From: an uncultured bacterium
Lineage (GTDB): Bacteria > Planctomycetota > UBA1135 > UBA2386
Direction: 5' to 3'
DNA: 6,266 nucleotides
NCBI GenBank assembly: GCA_938003515.1
Contig: CALKYL010000417.1
Span: 1 to 6,266 of the forward strand
Part shown: in pieces, positions 4,721-6,266 of the stretch
How the letters are laid out: each line of letters begins with the position of its first letter
Position numbering within the stretch: the stretch's first letter is position 1
Notes under the pieces: generated by a model
Seen by the model: the letters and a program-made list of their open reading frames with translations, nothing else
The model's database searches: none
Told to the model about the DNA's origin: nothing
Translations under genes and position numbers: made by a program

Positions 4721-6228
4721 TGCGGGGCCGGTCGATCGGGGTCGCGCTGCTCGCCGCGGTGGCCGCCTGGCCCGCCGCGTGCGGGCTCGGGCACGCCGCC
4801 GCCGCCGGGCCGACGCGGCCCAACGTCGTGGTCTTCCTCGTCGACGACCTCGGCTGGCAGGACGTCGGCGAGCCGTTCTGGCGGGAACGCACGCCGTGGA
4901 ACGACCGCTACGAGACGCCCAACCTCGAGCGGCTCTGCCGGGAGGGCACGAAGTTCCCGAACGCGTACGCGCACCCGGTCTGCTCGCCGTCCCGCGTCAG
5001 CCTCATGACCGGCATGGCGGCCGCGCGGCACCGCGTCACGCACTGGACGCTGCACGAGGACACGCCGACGGATCCCGAGCGCAAGGGGCTGCGGCGGCCG
5101 GACTGGAACACCAACGGGCTCAGCGACGATCCCGCCACCGCCCACGCCGTCTGCGCCGAGACGCTGCCGCAGCGGCTGCGCGGCCTCGGCTACCAGTCGA
5201 TCCTCGTCGGCAAGGCGCACCTCGGCGCGATCGGCACGCCCGGCGCGGACCCGCGCAACCTCGGCTTCGACGTCAACGTCGCCGGCCACGCCGCCGGCGC
5301 CCCGTCGAGCTACCTCGCCGCGAACGGCTTCCTGCGTCGACCGGGAGACGAGCTCTGGCAGGTGCCCGGCCTCGAGTTCTACCACGGCAGCGACCGCTTC
5401 CTGACCGACGTGCTGACCGACGAGGCGATCGCGGCCGCCGACGCCGCGCGACGCGCCGGCCGGCCGTTCTTCCTCTATCTGTCGCACTACGCGGTGCACA
5501 CGCCGCTCGATCCGGACGAACGGTTCGTCGCGGCCTACCGGGAACGCGGCCTCAGCGAGCCGGAGGCGCGCTACGCGGCGCTGGTGCGCGGCGTCGACGA
5601 CTCGCTCGGCCGCGTGCTGGCGTGGCTCGACGCCGAAGGGCTGCGCGACGACACGATCGTCCTCTTCACCAGCGACAACGGCGGCCTGAGCGCCAACTCA
5701 CGAGGCGGCGAGAAGCACGTGCACAACGCGCCCCTGAGGAGCGGCAAGGGCTCGGCCTACGAGGGCGGCCTGCGCGTGCCGTTCGCGCTGCGGTGGCCGC
5801 GCGCGGTCGCGGCCGGCGCCGTCGAGCCCCTGCCGGTGCAGCTGGAGGACGTGATGCCGACGATCTGCGAGCTGATCGGTGCGCCGACGGCCGTTCCGGA
5901 CGGCCGCAGCTTCGCGCGCCGGCTCGCCGGACGGCCGCTGATGGACCGGCCGCTGTTCTTCCACCACCCCCACTACTGGGGCAGCACCGGACCGGGCATC
6001 GAGCCGTTCAGCGCGGTGCGGGACGGCGCCCTCAAGCTGATCTGGTTCTACGACGGCGGTCGCGCCGAGCTGTACGACGTGGTCGCCGACGTCGGCGAGC
6101 AGCGCGACCTGGCCGCCGAACGACCCGCCGACCTCGCGCGGCTGCGCGCGCTCCTGCGGCGGCACCTCGACGACTGCGGCGCCCAGGTGCCGACGCTCGC
6201 CGACGGCACGCCCGCGCCGCGGCCCTGA
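4720..6228 (+). CDS. Exported FGly-dependent sulfatase (type I, arylsulfatase A-like)
   Basis: Hydrolyses a sulfate ester on an unidentified substrate, probably a sulfated glycan, in the periplasm or outside the cell. At 502 residues it is of typical length. The signature C88-S-P-S-R, continued as L95-M-T-G98, marks Cys88 for conversion to formylglycine by a maturase that is not in this window. Calcium and active-site residues are all present: D42 and D43 (LVDDLG), K165 and H167 (VGKAHLG), H260 (AVHTP), D319 and N320 (TSDNGG), and K343 (SGKGSAYEGG). GKAH replaces the common GKWH. The N-terminus is a signal peptide (basic R2/R4, hydrophobic 6-20). WPAAC (17-21) is an imperfect lipobox, so Cys21 may be lipidated; otherwise cleavage is probably near residues 26-29. 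The segment GTPGADPRNLGFDVNVAGH (172-190) recalls sulfatase subfamily S1_16, from memory only. ATG overlaps the folD TGA. The long upstream open frame through folD is antisense-like filler, not part of this protein. Confidence 0.96.
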   Translation: MRGRSIGVALLAAVAAWPAACGLGHAAAAGPTRPNVVVFLVDDLGWQDVGEPFWRERTPWNDRYETPNLERLCREGTKFPNAYAHPVCSPSRVSLMTGMAAARHRVTHWTLHEDTPTDPERKGLRRPDWNTNGLSDDPATAHAVCAETLPQRLRGLGYQSILVGKAHLGAIGTPGADPRNLGFDVNVAGHAAGAPSSYLAANGFLRRPGDELWQVPGLEFYHGSDRFLTDVLTDEAIAAADAARRAGRPFFLYLSHYAVHTPLDPDERFVAAYRERGLSEPEARYAALVRGVDDSLGRVLAWLDAEGLRDDTIVLFTSDNGGLSANSRGGEKHVHNAPLRSGKGSAYEGGLRVPFALRWPRAVAAGAVEPLPVQLEDVMPTICELIGAPTAVPDGRSFARRLAGRPLMDRPLFFHHPHYWGSTGPGIEPFSAVRDGALKLIWFYDGGRAELYDVVADVGEQRDLAAERPADLARLRALLRRHLDDCGAQVPTLADGTPAPRP

Positions 6229-6251
6229 CGGCGGCGCGGCTCGGGCGGCGG

Positions 6252-6266
6252 TGACGGCTGGCGTCA
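6252..6266. repeat. Short inverted repeat at the window edge
   Basis: TGACG (6252-6256) and CGTCA (6262-6266) are 5-bp inverted repeats around GCTGG, starting 24 bases after the sulfatase stop. The window ends at the last base, so the full structure is not visible. It could be the base of a terminator hairpin or chance. The rest of 6229-6251 is GC-rich with nothing recognisable. Confidence 0.25.

Noticed and set aside
4264..5499. 411-codon minus-strand frame antisense to folD and the sulfatase
   Set aside because: Composition is typical of a GC-driven shadow, with no signature; both plus-strand genes are certain.
4779..6254. 491-codon plus-strand frame inside the sulfatase
   Set aside because: It is an Arg-rich out-of-frame reading of the sulfatase with no domain.

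Overview
The window is strongly G+C-rich (about 70% by eye) with dense bacterial-style gene packing. It holds five genes in two divergent groups. The 68-base gap between the groups (3810-3877) is the A+T-richest stretch I noticed and looks like a shared control region. G+C content, a large secreted protein of unknown family, a rhomboid with a conserved-looking C-terminal tail and an exported FGly-type sulfatase together suggest a high-GC member of the Planctomycetota or a similar sulfatase-rich lineage. This is inference from gene content only; there is no rRNA or other phylogenetic marker beyond a partial serS.

Left group, minus strand, read from right to left: a rhomboid intramembrane protease (2937-3809), a 705-residue secreted protein of no family I recognise (725-2842), and seryl-tRNA synthetase (serS), whose first 229 codons lie in the window and which runs off the left edge just before class II motif 2. 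The gaps are 94 and 36 bases. Both contain GC-rich inverted repeats, and in both cases a stem covers or abuts the next start codon.

Right group, plus strand: folD (3878-4720, GTG start), then an exported sulfatase (4720-6228) whose ATG overlaps the folD TGA by one base and whose GGAGGT ribosome binding site lies inside the last folD codons. These two are almost certainly co-transcribed and translationally coupled.

The most notable point is in FolD. The fold, Tyr and Gln active-site residues and glycine motifs are intact, but the catalytic lysine (E. coli K54) is Gln and the active-site aspartate (E. coli D121) is Glu. This predicts altered, possibly dehydrogenase-only, chemistry. Other points are an operator-like perfect inverted repeat whose arms both resemble -10 elements, the start-codon hairpins, and the unknown secreted protein. 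I saw no tRNA or rRNA genes, CRISPR array, insertion sequence, phage gene or attachment site.
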